This document shows positions 1 through 8,839 of a stretch of DNA of 36,086 nucleotides, piece after piece. The notes under the pieces are model-generated. The model did not search any database. It saw nothing but the letters and a program-made list of their open reading frames with translations, and was not told the origin of the DNA. Source of the stretch: Syntrophomonadaceae bacterium (GTDB lineage: Bacteria; Bacillota; Syntrophomonadia; Syntrophomonadales; Syntrophomonadaceae); NCBI GenBank assembly GCA_012729715.1, contig JAAYCQ010000062.1:1-36086 (forward strand), given 5' to 3'. Every line of letters begins with the position of its first letter. Position 1 is the first letter of the stretch. A program made the position numbers and the translations under genes.

Positions 1-57
1 GACCTGCGCTTCGATTATCCGGTAGCACTGGGATTAGCTTTAAGGGGGGGAGCATAA
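1..57 (+). CDS. pilM: PilM, type IV pilus assembly ATPase-like protein, C-terminal end only
   Basis: The window opens inside a reading frame that ends in TAA at 55-57 and encodes the tail ...YPVALGLALRGGA. A tail of the form ALGLALRG is typical of PilM, the actin-like cytoplasmic protein that binds the N-terminus of PilN. The next genes are pilN and pilO, the normal pilM-N-O order, with only three bases between this stop and the pilN ATG. The G-rich end of the gene (aaggggggagc) also serves as the pilN ribosome binding site. Only 18 codons are visible, so the call rests on the tail motif and position. Confidence 0.75.
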   Translation, partial: DLRFDYPVALGLALRGGA

Positions 58-60
58 GCA

Positions 61-624
61 ATGACGGTCAGAAAAGAATCTCGGATTAACCTGCTGCGCT
101 ACCAGCAGGAAGAGACCCTGGAAAGTAGACAGAATATCCAGTTAGTACTGATACTGGGTTTGGCAGCCCTGCTGTTGGTAGGTGCTATGGGGGGGGTCTG
201 GTGGATGCAGAATCAAAAACTGCAGGCTGTGAAAGCTGAAAATAAACAACTGCAGCAGCAGGTAGACAAACTGACCAGCTCAGTAGTTTCCACTGATACC
301 GTTGCTAAAAGCTCAGGTGAGGCAGATAAACGCATTTCTATGATTAACACTCTGGAAAAACAGGTAAAAGTAAAATCCAAACATTTTCAGGACATTTACC
401 TGTTAAGTATTCCCAGTATTACCATTGGAAAAATGGATGTAAAATCCGATAATAATTTTACCATGTCGGCTTATTGCACCAGCCAGGGTAATTTTATTAA
501 ATTTTTAGAACAACTGCGCGGGTTAGATTTCATTAAGGAAGTAAAAAATATATCCTCCAAATGCAATGATAAAACCGGGGAAGTTAATTTTAATTTAACC
601 CTGGTATGGGAGGAGGGCGAATAA
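61..624 (+). CDS. pilN: PilN, type IV pilus inner-membrane alignment protein
   Basis: 187 residues. A short basic cytoplasmic N-terminus (MTVRKESRINLL) is followed by one membrane segment at about residues 27-48, then a coiled coil at about 50-80 rich in Q, K and L, and a small alpha/beta domain to the end. This is the PilN plan: the N-terminal peptide contacts PilM and the C-terminal domain pairs with PilO outside the membrane. The gene starts at ATG 61 just after pilM and its stop overlaps the pilO start (taATGa), so the three are translationally coupled. The conserved INLL motif that docks into PilM is present at residues 9-12. Confidence 0.85.
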   Translation: MTVRKESRINLLRYQQEETLESRQNIQLVLILGLAALLLVGAMGGVWWMQNQKLQAVKAENKQLQQQVDKLTSSVVSTDTVAKSSGEADKRISMINTLEKQVKVKSKHFQDIYLLSIPSITIGKMDVKSDNNFTMSAYCTSQGNFIKFLEQLRGLDFIKEVKNISSKCNDKTGEVNFNLTLVWEEGE

Positions 625-1388
625 TGAATTTATCACGTCGGGATCAGTACCTATTGATATTTCTGGTGGTAATCCTAATTGGATTTGGGTTTTTCCGCCT
701 GGTATATTTACCGATGAATAAAGAGATTAAAACTATTACTACTAACAACCAGCAGCTGCAGTTAGAGAAAGAACGTTTGCAGGCGCAAGTTAAGCAACAT
801 CCGAAAAAAACTGAAGAAACTGAGGATAAGTTTGCCCATCTGAACAAGCGTTTACCTACCGAAGACGAAATGATTCCGCTGTTGACTATGCTGGATGAAA
901 CCACCGGCAAATATGGTTTGCCTTTTGCTTCGCTGGATTACAAAGGGGCAGAAAAACCGGATGAAACTGGTGCTCAGATCCTTGTATTTACCATAGGCAC
1001 CAAAGGCAAAATAGCCGAGTTATTTAATTTCCTGGATGAGTTGGAGAAAGCGGAGCGATTAATCAGCGTAGAAGATGTTTCTTTTAATGCAGTCAAGGCA
1101 GAGGCGCAGGAAACAGCGGAAGCAGTTGAACCAGGACCTCCGGCGTATTACATAGCTCCTCCGGGAATCCCTGAGGCCAAACTGCAAAGAATCAAGTTCG
1201 AGGTCGTAGAAGAAGCAGCAGAACCCCCAACTCAGTCCGAAAGACCGGTGGCAGATAGTTTCATGCCGGGCAACTTTGAAATGAAAATGACTATTAAGGC
1301 TTATTATGCTGCTACTGACGAATCTGCTCCAGCTCCGGAGGCTAATAATGAGAGTAAACCGGCAAACGATTCCGGGGGGGAGGTTTAA
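624..1388 (+). CDS. pilO: PilO, type IV pilus inner-membrane protein
   Basis: I place the start at ATG 624, overlapping the pilN stop and preceded by ggagg at about 610; the ORF-track start at 606 adds six residues and has no better support. This gives 254 residues. One membrane segment lies at about 9-27, followed by a coiled coil (about 28-65), a PilO-type ferredoxin-like domain, and a long Pro/Glu/Ala-rich insertion and tail (PEANNESKPANDSG). PilO pairs with PilN and links the cytoplasmic motor to the pilus. The acidic low-complexity segment at about 155-215 is longer than in typical PilO and may be a linker. A G-rich tract at the end of the gene gives the ribosome binding site for the next gene. 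Confidence 0.8.
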   Translation: MNLSRRDQYLLIFLVVILIGFGFFRLVYLPMNKEIKTITTNNQQLQLEKERLQAQVKQHPKKTEETEDKFAHLNKRLPTEDEMIPLLTMLDETTGKYGLPFASLDYKGAEKPDETGAQILVFTIGTKGKIAELFNFLDELEKAERLISVEDVSFNAVKAEAQETAEAVEPGPPAYYIAPPGIPEAKLQRIKFEVVEEAAEPPTQSERPVADSFMPGNFEMKMTIKAYYAATDESAPAPEANNESKPANDSGGEV

Positions 1389-1391
1389 TTA

Positions 1392-3563
1392 ATGAAACTG
1401 CCGACTATGTTTATCAACACTCCCGGTCCAATTCGGAAATGGCGATATATATTGGTAGCTGCTTTATCCTTGAGCTTATTTCTTGGTTTTATGTTTGTAT
1501 CTGAAGCAGAGGCGGAAGTTTCACCACTGCTTCAGGGAGGACAGATAACCCTTTCTGGTGTAGTCGGTGATACCCAAATCTATCCTCTGGGTAATAGCTA
1601 TATGCTGATTAGCAAGGAATCAAAAGATAAGGAAACTGACCTGTTACTTGAAAAGCTGACTGCTAAAGGCCAGCGTGAATGGAGCTTGCCTTTAGCTCAA
1701 CCTGGTGAGGAAAAGCTGGAATTAATGCAAATGGTCGGTAATGATATAGTAATTATCCTATCAACGTCGGGTAAGGCTGGGTTTTCTTATCGAATGTTGC
1801 GTTTGGACGGTACGGGCAAGATAATATGGCAAAGGAACCTGCCCCTAAAAAAAGTAAGTACAATGAATACAACCAATGACGATGGTCTAATCGTAATTGG
1901 GGTTAAATCTTCGGGTATTGGGCGTAACAGCCTGGTAGCCCTGAAAATGGATAATAAGGGTTCCTGGAATGCTGTTGCCGATGATGTTTCCAGATGGGAA
2001 GTTACTCTGGGAAATGAGAACTATTGCCAAATATATGACATAAAACAGGTTTTGGACCAGAATGACTACAATGACGGCTATATCATAGCCGGATACAAAC
2101 AAATGGGCGGGCAGAATCAAAAAGATGCCATGCTGATAAAACTGGATACCTACGGACGACTCTGTTGGCAGCATACCTACAGCCGTGCCGGGAATGACGA
2201 AGCTTTTTCCGTAACCCCTTTGCGTGATGAGAATAAAAATCTTACCGGCTATGCATTGACGGGATACTGTACCCGTATCAACGGACAGGAGATGTATCTG
2301 CTGCACACAGGTACAACCGGCAGCCTGAATCGTTGGCCCGGAATCGACCGGGCGATTGATGGCGATGCGGTAAAATTCTATGGTAGGGGTTATGAAACGG
2401 TTGGAGTTGGAGTATATCCGGTCCCCAAATCGTTTGAAGGTTCGCGTACCATTGGCAAAGAGAGTTTTGATGGAGATGCCGGTGTATTGCTGGTTGGATT
2501 ACAGACCATAGAAACCGAAAAAAAATTACTGGTAGTACGTATCAGCGAAAAAGGACGGGACAAGTGGGAATCCCGGCAGGATATCCCCGGGGAAACGCTT
2601 ATAATGGGTGAAGCCAATCAGGCCAGCACTGTTCAGCTGAATGTAGTTTATAGTTCAAGCGTACCGGATGATTTGCAGGAACCCATTACGGTTAATCTGT
2701 TAAAGCTGTATATGCAAAATGTCAGTGAAAATGATAAAACTAAAAGCCAAACGGAGGTATATACTCAGAAGACCGAAGACATGCTCTGGGAAACAGTTAC
2801 TTTAACCTATGAAACACCTGAAGATAAAGCGGGTCGTACCGAGGATATCAAAAAATTGCTGGCCAGGCAGTCGGTTCCGGCACTGGTTAGTCCACGCAGC
2901 GGCCGGGGAGAGATAAATTGGCCGGATACCAGCTATTATCTAGGTAATTTAGTAATCGGAAAAGCTGATGGGGAAGGGACCCTGCTGTTCCCCAATGGTG
3001 TATGGTATAAAGGTGCCTGGAAAAATAATATGTTCAACGGTAAAGGTTATCTGCGTTTTCCCACGGGAGAATATTACCAGGGTGAGTTTAAGGAGCATAT
3101 GATGAAGGGTAAAGGCATAATGAGCTGGCCTACCGGTGAAAAATATGAAGGTGAGTTTCTCAATAATCAGCGTGATGGCCAGGGCAAATTAACTTGGAAG
3201 AATGGAACCTTCTATGAAGGTGGATTTAAGGAAGGTCAAGCCTCCGGCATGGGTCTTATTCGCTGGCCCAACGGTGAACGCTACGAAGGGCAGATGACTG
3301 GTGGCAATGCAACTGGTCAGGGCAGTTATTACTTCCCCAGCGGTGAGTGGTACCGGGGAGAAATAGCAAACCTGGCCTTTGAAGGTGTGGGAGTTTATCA
3401 CTGGCCGGATGGTTCGTACTATGTGGGTGAATTCAAACAGGATCGCTTGAACGGCGAAGGTTATTATGTATGGCCTAATGGGGTGCAACAGTGGGGATAC
3501 TGGAAAGATGACCGTTATCTGGGTACCAATCCCGATGCCGTTAAGACGAGAGAGAACTGGTAA
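1392..3563 (+). CDS. Secreted beta-propeller protein with C-terminal MORN repeats
   Basis: 723 residues. A hydrophobic stretch at about 18-36 followed by SEAEAEV looks like a signal peptide with an AEA cleavage site, so the protein is probably exported. Residues about 45-450 hold repeated strand-rich units (for example 'GLIVIGVKSSG', 'GYIIAGYKQMGG') like those of six- to eight-bladed propellers. From about residue 513 there are eight MORN repeats of about 23 residues (YxGxxxxxxxxGxGxxxxPxG) and a ninth partial one ending in YLG. MORN repeats form beta-hairpin arrays that bind lipid or protein. It directly follows pilO with a 3-base gap and the operon ends after it, so a role on the outer face of the pilus machine, where diderms have PilP, is a reasonable inference. 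Function is not known. Confidence 0.7.
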   Translation: MKLPTMFINTPGPIRKWRYILVAALSLSLFLGFMFVSEAEAEVSPLLQGGQITLSGVVGDTQIYPLGNSYMLISKESKDKETDLLLEKLTAKGQREWSLPLAQPGEEKLELMQMVGNDIVIILSTSGKAGFSYRMLRLDGTGKIIWQRNLPLKKVSTMNTTNDDGLIVIGVKSSGIGRNSLVALKMDNKGSWNAVADDVSRWEVTLGNENYCQIYDIKQVLDQNDYNDGYIIAGYKQMGGQNQKDAMLIKLDTYGRLCWQHTYSRAGNDEAFSVTPLRDENKNLTGYALTGYCTRINGQEMYLLHTGTTGSLNRWPGIDRAIDGDAVKFYGRGYETVGVGVYPVPKSFEGSRTIGKESFDGDAGVLLVGLQTIETEKKLLVVRISEKGRDKWESRQDIPGETLIMGEANQASTVQLNVVYSSSVPDDLQEPITVNLLKLYMQNVSENDKTKSQTEVYTQKTEDMLWETVTLTYETPEDKAGRTEDIKKLLARQSVPALVSPRSGRGEINWPDTSYYLGNLVIGKADGEGTLLFPNGVWYKGAWKNNMFNGKGYLRFPTGEYYQGEFKEHMMKGKGIMSWPTGEKYEGEFLNNQRDGQGKLTWKNGTFYEGGFKEGQASGMGLIRWPNGERYEGQMTGGNATGQGSYYFPSGEWYRGEIANLAFEGVGVYHWPDGSYYVGEFKQDRLNGEGYYVWPNGVQQWGYWKDDRYLGTNPDAVKTRENW

Positions 3564-3574
3564 TCTAAACTTAT

Positions 3575-3599
3575 AAAGGGGGGCTGAGCCCCCTTTTTT
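3575..3599. terminator. Bidirectional rho-independent terminator
   Basis: A perfect stem AAAGGGGGGC / GCCCCCTTTT with loop TGA is followed by T6 on the + strand and preceded by an A-rich run that becomes U-rich on the - strand. It sits between the convergent MORN-protein gene and pilT and probably ends transcription from both sides. Confidence 0.9.
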
Positions 3600-3605
3600 A
3601 TATGG

Positions 3606-4727
3606 TTATGGCAATAAAACTAAACTACTCTTTAAAGCGTTTGAAACAGCCGACCTGACCATTGGTACCGAACCATAGGATAGCGTTTCCAGAGTTGGAA
3701 TATTATCACCTTTTTCATGTTGCAGGAAGCCGGCGTCAATCATTTGTTGGTCAATCAAATACTGCAGTGACATTTCCATAGTAAGCATACCAAACTGGCT
3801 GCCGGTAAAAATAGCGTTGGGTATCTGATGATACTTGCCATCTCTAATGAGATTACGGATGGCATTGGTGCAAATCATTAATTCAGTTGCCACTACCATA
3901 CGTTCATTGGTTATATTGGGAAGCAAACGCTGTGATATGACTGCTCGCAGGCAGTTGGCCAATTGTACCCGTATCTGCTGCTGATGGGTGGAGGGAAAAA
4001 CATCTATCATGCGCTCTACCGTTTGAGCAGCGTTGATGGTGTGCAGAGTGGCTAATACCAGATGTCCCGTTTCTGCTGCGGTGATAGCGGTAGAAATGGT
4101 CTCCAGGTCACGTAATTCACCAATCATAATTACATCCGGGTCTTGACGCAGCGCAGCCCGCAGGGCCTGGGCGAAATCTTTGCTGTCCATACCGATTTCC
4201 CGCTGGGTGATATAACTTTTTTTATTCTGGTGAATGTACTCTATAGGGTCTTCCAGGGTGACAATATGACAGGCGCGTTCACTGTTTATAATATCAATCA
4301 TAGTGGCCATAGTAGTTGATTTACCATTGCCGGTAGGTCCGGTTATGAGGATAAGCCCGCTGGAATAGCGGGCCAGCGAAGCAACCGTTACTGGTAATCC
4401 CAGGTAGTCCAAATCAGGAATCTTTGTCTGGATGATGCGCGCCGCTATGGCCACCATTCCCTGATGACGATAAATGTTGACGCGAAAATTTCCCACATCT
4501 TCAATCCGGTAAGAAGTATCAATCTCACCTTCCACCATAAACACCCGGTGGGCCTTATCACCAAGTATTTCCAGTGCCATTTGTTCCAGTTCTTCTTTTT
4601 CTAAAACAGTATCATTAAGTTCAATCAAACGGGTATTAAAGCGGATAATCGGCGGCGTCAGTGGGGACAGATGAACATCTGAAGCTCCGCGGTCAACCGC
4701 TGCTTTAAGGATTTCATTTAATTGCAT
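3606..4727 (-). CDS. pilT: PilT, type IV pilus retraction ATPase
   Basis: 373 residues, near the family length (about 345-370). Visible are the Walker A motif GPTGNGKST at about 130-138, the Asp box/Walker B region with MIGELRDLET, the HLVLATLHT histidine box, and a C-terminal AIRNLIRDGK element matching the PilT-specific AIRNLIRE motif, which separates PilT from the extension ATPase PilB. PilT is the hexameric cytoplasmic motor that depolymerises pili. Start at ATG 4727 with agggagag upstream. It lies downstream of the Lgt-like gene and prepilins on the same strand, 16 bases after the Lgt-like stop, and is the last gene before the shared terminator. Confidence 0.93.
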   Translation of the reverse strand: MQLNEILKAAVDRGASDVHLSPLTPPIIRFNTRLIELNDTVLEKEELEQMALEILGDKAHRVFMVEGEIDTSYRIEDVGNFRVNIYRHQGMVAIAARIIQTKIPDLDYLGLPVTVASLARYSSGLILITGPTGNGKSTTMATMIDIINSERACHIVTLEDPIEYIHQNKKSYITQREIGMDSKDFAQALRAALRQDPDVIMIGELRDLETISTAITAAETGHLVLATLHTINAAQTVERMIDVFPSTHQQQIRVQLANCLRAVISQRLLPNITNERMVVATELMICTNAIRNLIRDGKYHQIPNAIFTGSQFGMLTMEMSLQYLIDQQMIDAGFLQHEKGDNIPTLETLSYGSVPMVRSAVSNALKSSLVLLP

Positions 4728-4743
4728 AATTACACTCTCCCTA

Positions 4744-5562
4744 TCAAGTTAATACTAATTCTCTAATCTTAACTATCTTTATTAAGAGCACTCCCAGGCT
4801 CAGGCCGGCAATTATTAGATACAGCCAGGGCAATAAATGAAGAAAGGTTCCGGTTTCAGGGTTAGCCCGCAGACAAAACAGTCCCAATCGTGTGAGTGAA
4901 TATAGTCCCGCGGTAAGTAAGAAAACGAATCCAGGCATGGCTTTTTTGCGAAGTAAGTACAATGCCATAAATAATAAAATAAGAGCAATACCACTTTCAT
5001 AAAGCTGTACAGGATGTATCCTGTCCGAATAGACCTGCCAGGACTGCCCCTGTAGATTGTTAAAAGCTTGAACAATGTAATAATTATAAGCCTGGCTCTC
5101 TGAAGCGTAATGGATTCCCCAGGGCATAATAGTAGGTGTCCCAAAACAGCACCCATTGAGAAAACAGCCGCTTTTACCCAGAAAGGCACAGCTCATTAAT
5201 CCCGGGATATGATAATCCAGCCAGTTCCATACCGGAATACGGCTCAACCAGGCTGCTGCCGTAGCATATATAACCACCATGAGCAATCCGCCATAGAGGG
5301 AAAAACCATATAGTTTCATGTCAGTAAGATGAACAGATGGGTTGCTTAAATTAACATATAAAAGCAAATAGAATAAACGAGCGCCAAAAAGAAAGACCAG
5401 GGGTATAGCCGTAATATAAATTAGTGTGTTATACCGGTTAAGCCTATTGTGTTGGGCAGCATATACCGCAAACCCAATTAAAAGCAGCATACCCGCGATG
5501 TTTAAAACGAGATATTCCCAATTCTGAAATGATTCCATGTGTATTATGGCTATAGCTAACAT
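4744..5562 (-). CDS. Lgt-like prolipoprotein diacylglyceryl transferase family membrane protein
   Basis: I choose ATG 5562 (272 residues), which has AGAGG five bases upstream; the track start at 5592 is a TTG with no ribosome binding site. About seven membrane segments are predicted by eye. Family motifs are present: GARLFYLLLY, YGFSLYGGL, the signature region GKSGCFLNGCCFG and HPVQLYE near the C-terminus. Lgt moves diacylglycerol from phosphatidylglycerol to the lipobox cysteine of prelipoproteins. The signature departs from the canonical GRxGNFxNxE: the essential Arg is Lys and three Cys are present, as in a divergent branch of the family. Its place between pilT and the pilins is unusual, so it may act on a pilus-linked substrate or have another lipid-transfer role. 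Confidence 0.65.
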   Translation of the reverse strand: MLAIAIIHMESFQNWEYLVLNIAGMLLLIGFAVYAAQHNRLNRYNTLIYITAIPLVFLFGARLFYLLLYVNLSNPSVHLTDMKLYGFSLYGGLLMVVIYATAAAWLSRIPVWNWLDYHIPGLMSCAFLGKSGCFLNGCCFGTPTIMPWGIHYASESQAYNYYIVQAFNNLQGQSWQVYSDRIHPVQLYESGIALILLFMALYLLRKKAMPGFVFLLTAGLYSLTRLGLFCLRANPETGTFLHLLPWLYLIIAGLSLGVLLIKIVKIRELVLT

Positions 5563-5595
5563 AAATTCCTCTATTAATACTTTCTTGCTCAAATG

Positions 5596-6285
5596 CTATA
5601 AACCACAGGTGAATCCGCCACCGGGAGCAGTAGGAACAAATAGCTGTACCGTAGTCCGGTAGAGGATACGATCACCCGGAGTGCAATTAGTGGTTTGTGA
5701 GTATAGTGACTCAGCGCTAATAGGAAATCCACTGCCTTCGAGCATATTGCTTATCAGTACAGCTGAGTTGCTGGAATAAATAACCGCCTTTTCTGGAATT
5801 CCGTCTCCATCCTCGTCTGCTCCATCCTTGTCCTTATACCGGGCCTTAACGGAAAACTTGAGTGAATTGTCCAAATAAGAATCAGGTATATTATTATCGG
5901 CCGGTTTGGAAAAGGACAGTTCCAGGGTGCTTTTTTCTGTGTGCGCAATGGTTGTATCAACATTACCGGCAGCTGTGATTTCACGTAAAACAATATCCCC
6001 AGCGTTATTAATAAATATAAGGCGGTCATTCTCCTGAACCTCAGTGCTGGCCCAATCATCAGCTTGCTTGCGGATTTCCAGGTAACTGGCGTAATTTACT
6101 TCATTGGTAATCACCAGACTGGCGAGCCGTACTGCTGCTTCCGCTTCCTGTCTTATTACATAATTTTCCCAGGCCTTCAGCCCGTAAGCAAAGGCATTAT
6201 AACCGATTGCCAGAACTACTGAAATCAGAATAATGGTTAAGAGAAGTTCTACCAGAGAAAATCCACGCTGGTCAGCTTTTAACAA
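5596..6285 (-). CDS. Type IV prepilin-like protein (minor pilin)
   Basis: 229 residues starting at TTG 6285, with ggggggagc upstream. The leader MLKADQRG is followed by FSLVELLLTIILISVVLAIGYNAF, a textbook class III signal: cleavage by prepilin peptidase after Gly, Phe at +1 and Glu at +5, then a hydrophobic assembly helix. The C-terminal part is mostly strand-forming and contains a calcium-loop-like run DKDGADEDGDGIPE at about residue 150. The ending CGL with a Cys and an earlier Cys (NCTPGD) could form a disulphide. It is a minor pilin, possibly PilW/GspJ-like. It lies between the large pilin gene and the Lgt-like gene on one transcript. Confidence 0.8.
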   Translation of the reverse strand: MLKADQRGFSLVELLLTIILISVVLAIGYNAFAYGLKAWENYVIRQEAEAAVRLASLVITNEVNYASYLEIRKQADDWASTEVQENDRLIFINNAGDIVLREITAAGNVDTTIAHTEKSTLELSFSKPADNNIPDSYLDNSLKFSVKARYKDKDGADEDGDGIPEKAVIYSSNSAVLISNMLEGSGFPISAESLYSQTTNCTPGDRILYRTTVQLFVPTAPGGGFTCGL

Positions 6286-6322
6286 AATCGTTGCTCCCCC
6301 CTTATTGCAATTCCATACTCTA

Positions 6323-8815
6323 TTAGCGCAGACAAGCAGCTAATAAATCAGTGGTGGTATCTGAATTTCCAGGATCCCAATCGGCGGAATTATCTTTGGC
6401 GTAATATATGTTGCCGCCGCTGCCTACGACCAACAGGGTTTTTCCATAAGGATAATGAACAATATCATTCATAAAAAAGTAGGTTGGACCCGAAAACTCC
6501 TTTTCACGTGTATGATTCCCCGGCTCCTTTAAGCCGACGATATAACTTTTTTTAGCAGTTTTGACTGTGTTGTCATCTAACAGGGCCACAAAACGGCTCC
6601 CGGTAAAGAGCATGTCTTCCAGGGTATATTGAACCGGTTTGGCCATGATAGCATTTAGTTTTTCGTTATCCTGCTTGATATCGTTAGGATTATCAAAATA
6701 AATCAGGTTGCGGCGATCTCCTCCGGCATACAGTACCCCGTCATCGTCACAGGCTACCGCATTCAATGGGGCCCCAACAGCAGGGTTGGTGTTACTGCCA
6801 CTGCTGCCAGAGCCGGAACGATCTCTCCATACTGTAACCTGGTTGGCATCCGCAAAGGTTAAAGAGTTAGCATTCAACCATAGTGGGAGTGGTACCCCCC
6901 CCGTTGAATCCAGGCACAGACCTGGATAATTGGTGGGATGTTTGTAAAATGGCCAGTATTTATAATCTCCGAATAGGATTTTTTCCTGCCATGTAGACCA
7001 ATCCATTGTACCTAATCGGGGTGTATAAGTACCACCGTGATAATACAAAGCATCAATCTCAGCCTCATTGACTAGTTCAATACCGTACTTGACGGATAAA
7101 TACTTATTGACAATATCCATCTCGGAAGCAAATGTTACGGATACAGGTATTAAGCCAATCCAGATAGTACCGGGGTGTCTGGTACTATCCAGGGCTCCAT
7201 CAAAGATAAAAACCTCGGCTATTGAACCGGTAAAAGGCAGGGGGTTAGTATAACTGGTCAGGGGATTGCTTCCTATCTGAGCAGGATCATTGGTGCCGCC
7301 GGGAGTTATACTGCCGATATTTAGAACTTCCGGTAAAGAAGCATTCTTGTACAGGCGCACATCGGGAGCTTCATAGCGACAGGCTATAATTGAAGCTGTA
7401 TCGTTGGCCAAATCCAAGTTGTGGGTTACCGGAGGTGCCGGAAAAACATTATCAGGGCTGGTTCCCACTACCAGTTTTTGATCATCATTGGTCCTGAAGG
7501 TAAAATAACTATCAGATGACCCCAGGGTCAGAAGACTGGTATTAACCGGTTCCCCGGTTGGTTGGACAACCATAAAGACAGTGAATTTATTATCTGCATT
7601 GGTTACCGGGTTTTGCCGGGTTTTCAGGTATTCCCCTTCACCCGAGAAAGCTACCGCTTTTCTGCCATTAATATAATCTGCCGCCGCAACCATCAGGGGA
7701 TTGCTGTGCAGCCGGGTCCATGTCTCAGTATTGGAGGAAGTCAGCATAATCCCGTCGTCACCCACACAAAAATATCTACTATTTGTTTTATTGTAAGTTA
7801 TAGCACGCAGGTTGGAGGTAGTTCCTGAGGTTCTTGTAACCCAGCTTTTGCCATCGGTGGAATGAAGAATTAACCCACCATCTCCTACAACCAGCCAATC
7901 ACCGGCACCAACTGCCACGATGTTATTCAAATTGGCAGTGATACCTGTTAAAGTTAACCTTTGCCAATCCTTTCCGTTCTCCCAGAGGTAAATACTGCCG
8001 CTATTACCTACGGCAATAAATTGAGCCGATCTATCCGAAGCGCCAGCGGAAACAATTTTATTAATCTGATAAGTAAAATTGGTGTCCTTCTTGACCCAGT
8101 TGCTATTGCCGATGCTATCAACCCAGTTATCGGGATTGGGCGATGAAGCTATCAATAAATCTCCGTTGTTATCGGCAATAACGGCACGCGGCAGATGAAC
8201 CATCAGCAGAGACGTCAAATCTTTTCCGTCAGTAGTTACCGTGATGGTATACAGGCTATTAAGGTTGGTAAAACGGTCACTGACAGTGGGAAGGGTAATA
8301 GTTGCTTTTTCTGCGCTGATGACAGGAGAGCCATCAAGATAACCTGTAACATCATTATTGTTTTTATCAGTAACTTTTACGGTGGAGGTATCTGTAATGG
8401 ATTTATCCTCTATGGTGATTATAGCCTCTTCAGCGGTATAGCCTTCATAGCGTTCAAACAGATCATACTCGGAACCAAGGTTTGAAGCCAGGAAACGTAT
8501 CAACTTGGACTTTTTTACGGTCATACCCGGAACCCAGGTTGTTTCTCCATCCAGTAGAACCGGGAAAAAATCTTTGGGTACAAAGGTACCATCTATTAAA
8601 TAAGCGCCGTCTTTGGTTACGGCTATTATCTCAATATCCTCCTGAACCCCAAACAACTGAGAGGCAATGGTGCTGGACTGATTAACAACCTGCAAACTCT
8701 GAGTAACCAGGGGGAAAACAGCAATCAATAGCATTCCCAGTATTACCAGGGCTACCAGGATTTCCACCAGGGTCATGCCGGAATAGTTTTTTAATGGTTT
8801 AAGCACTTTTTCCAT
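6323..8815 (-). CDS. Very large minor pilin with propeller and LamG-like domain (probable pilus-tip adhesin)
   Basis: Start taken at ATG 8815 (830 residues); a GTG at 8824 is the track start. The leader ends NYSG, followed by MTLVEILVALVILGMLLIAVFP, a prepilin peptidase site with Glu at +5. Residues about 215-373 and 679-825 show repeated Ycf48/BNR-like units ('GDGGLILHSTDGKSW', 'VGDDGIMLTSSN') that suggest a propeller. Between them, about 374-678, is a concanavalin/LamG-like segment with INGRKAVAFSGEGEYL and LWLNANSL...VWRDRSG. Large globular domains on a pilin stalk are typical of tip pilins that start assembly or bind surfaces. It sits just downstream of the PilX-like gene and 37 bases upstream of the smaller prepilin. 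The order of the LamG motifs is odd (see findings). Confidence 0.75.
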   Translation of the reverse strand: MEKVLKPLKNYSGMTLVEILVALVILGMLLIAVFPLVTQSLQVVNQSSTIASQLFGVQEDIEIIAVTKDGAYLIDGTFVPKDFFPVLLDGETTWVPGMTVKKSKLIRFLASNLGSEYDLFERYEGYTAEEAIITIEDKSITDTSTVKVTDKNNNDVTGYLDGSPVISAEKATITLPTVSDRFTNLNSLYTITVTTDGKDLTSLLMVHLPRAVIADNNGDLLIASSPNPDNWVDSIGNSNWVKKDTNFTYQINKIVSAGASDRSAQFIAVGNSGSIYLWENGKDWQRLTLTGITANLNNIVAVGAGDWLVVGDGGLILHSTDGKSWVTRTSGTTSNLRAITYNKTNSRYFCVGDDGIMLTSSNTETWTRLHSNPLMVAAADYINGRKAVAFSGEGEYLKTRQNPVTNADNKFTVFMVVQPTGEPVNTSLLTLGSSDSYFTFRTNDDQKLVVGTSPDNVFPAPPVTHNLDLANDTASIIACRYEAPDVRLYKNASLPEVLNIGSITPGGTNDPAQIGSNPLTSYTNPLPFTGSIAEVFIFDGALDSTRHPGTIWIGLIPVSVTFASEMDIVNKYLSVKYGIELVNEAEIDALYYHGGTYTPRLGTMDWSTWQEKILFGDYKYWPFYKHPTNYPGLCLDSTGGVPLPLWLNANSLTFADANQVTVWRDRSGSGSSGSNTNPAVGAPLNAVACDDDGVLYAGGDRRNLIYFDNPNDIKQDNEKLNAIMAKPVQYTLEDMLFTGSRFVALLDDNTVKTAKKSYIVGLKEPGNHTREKEFSGPTYFFMNDIVHYPYGKTLLVVGSGGNIYYAKDNSADWDPGNSDTTTDLLAACLR

Positions 8816-8839
8816 ATAAATCACCCAGCCTATTTATAG

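Noticed and set aside
1887-2306. 139-codon - strand ORF opposite the MORN protein gene
   Set aside because: Shadow of a clear coding gene; no ribosome binding site or recognisable motif.
6708-8685. Series of + strand ORFs opposite the large pilin gene (6708, 7068, 7562, 7961, 8195, 8482)
   Set aside because: All are antisense shadows of a continuous 830-codon frame with pilin, propeller and LamG features.
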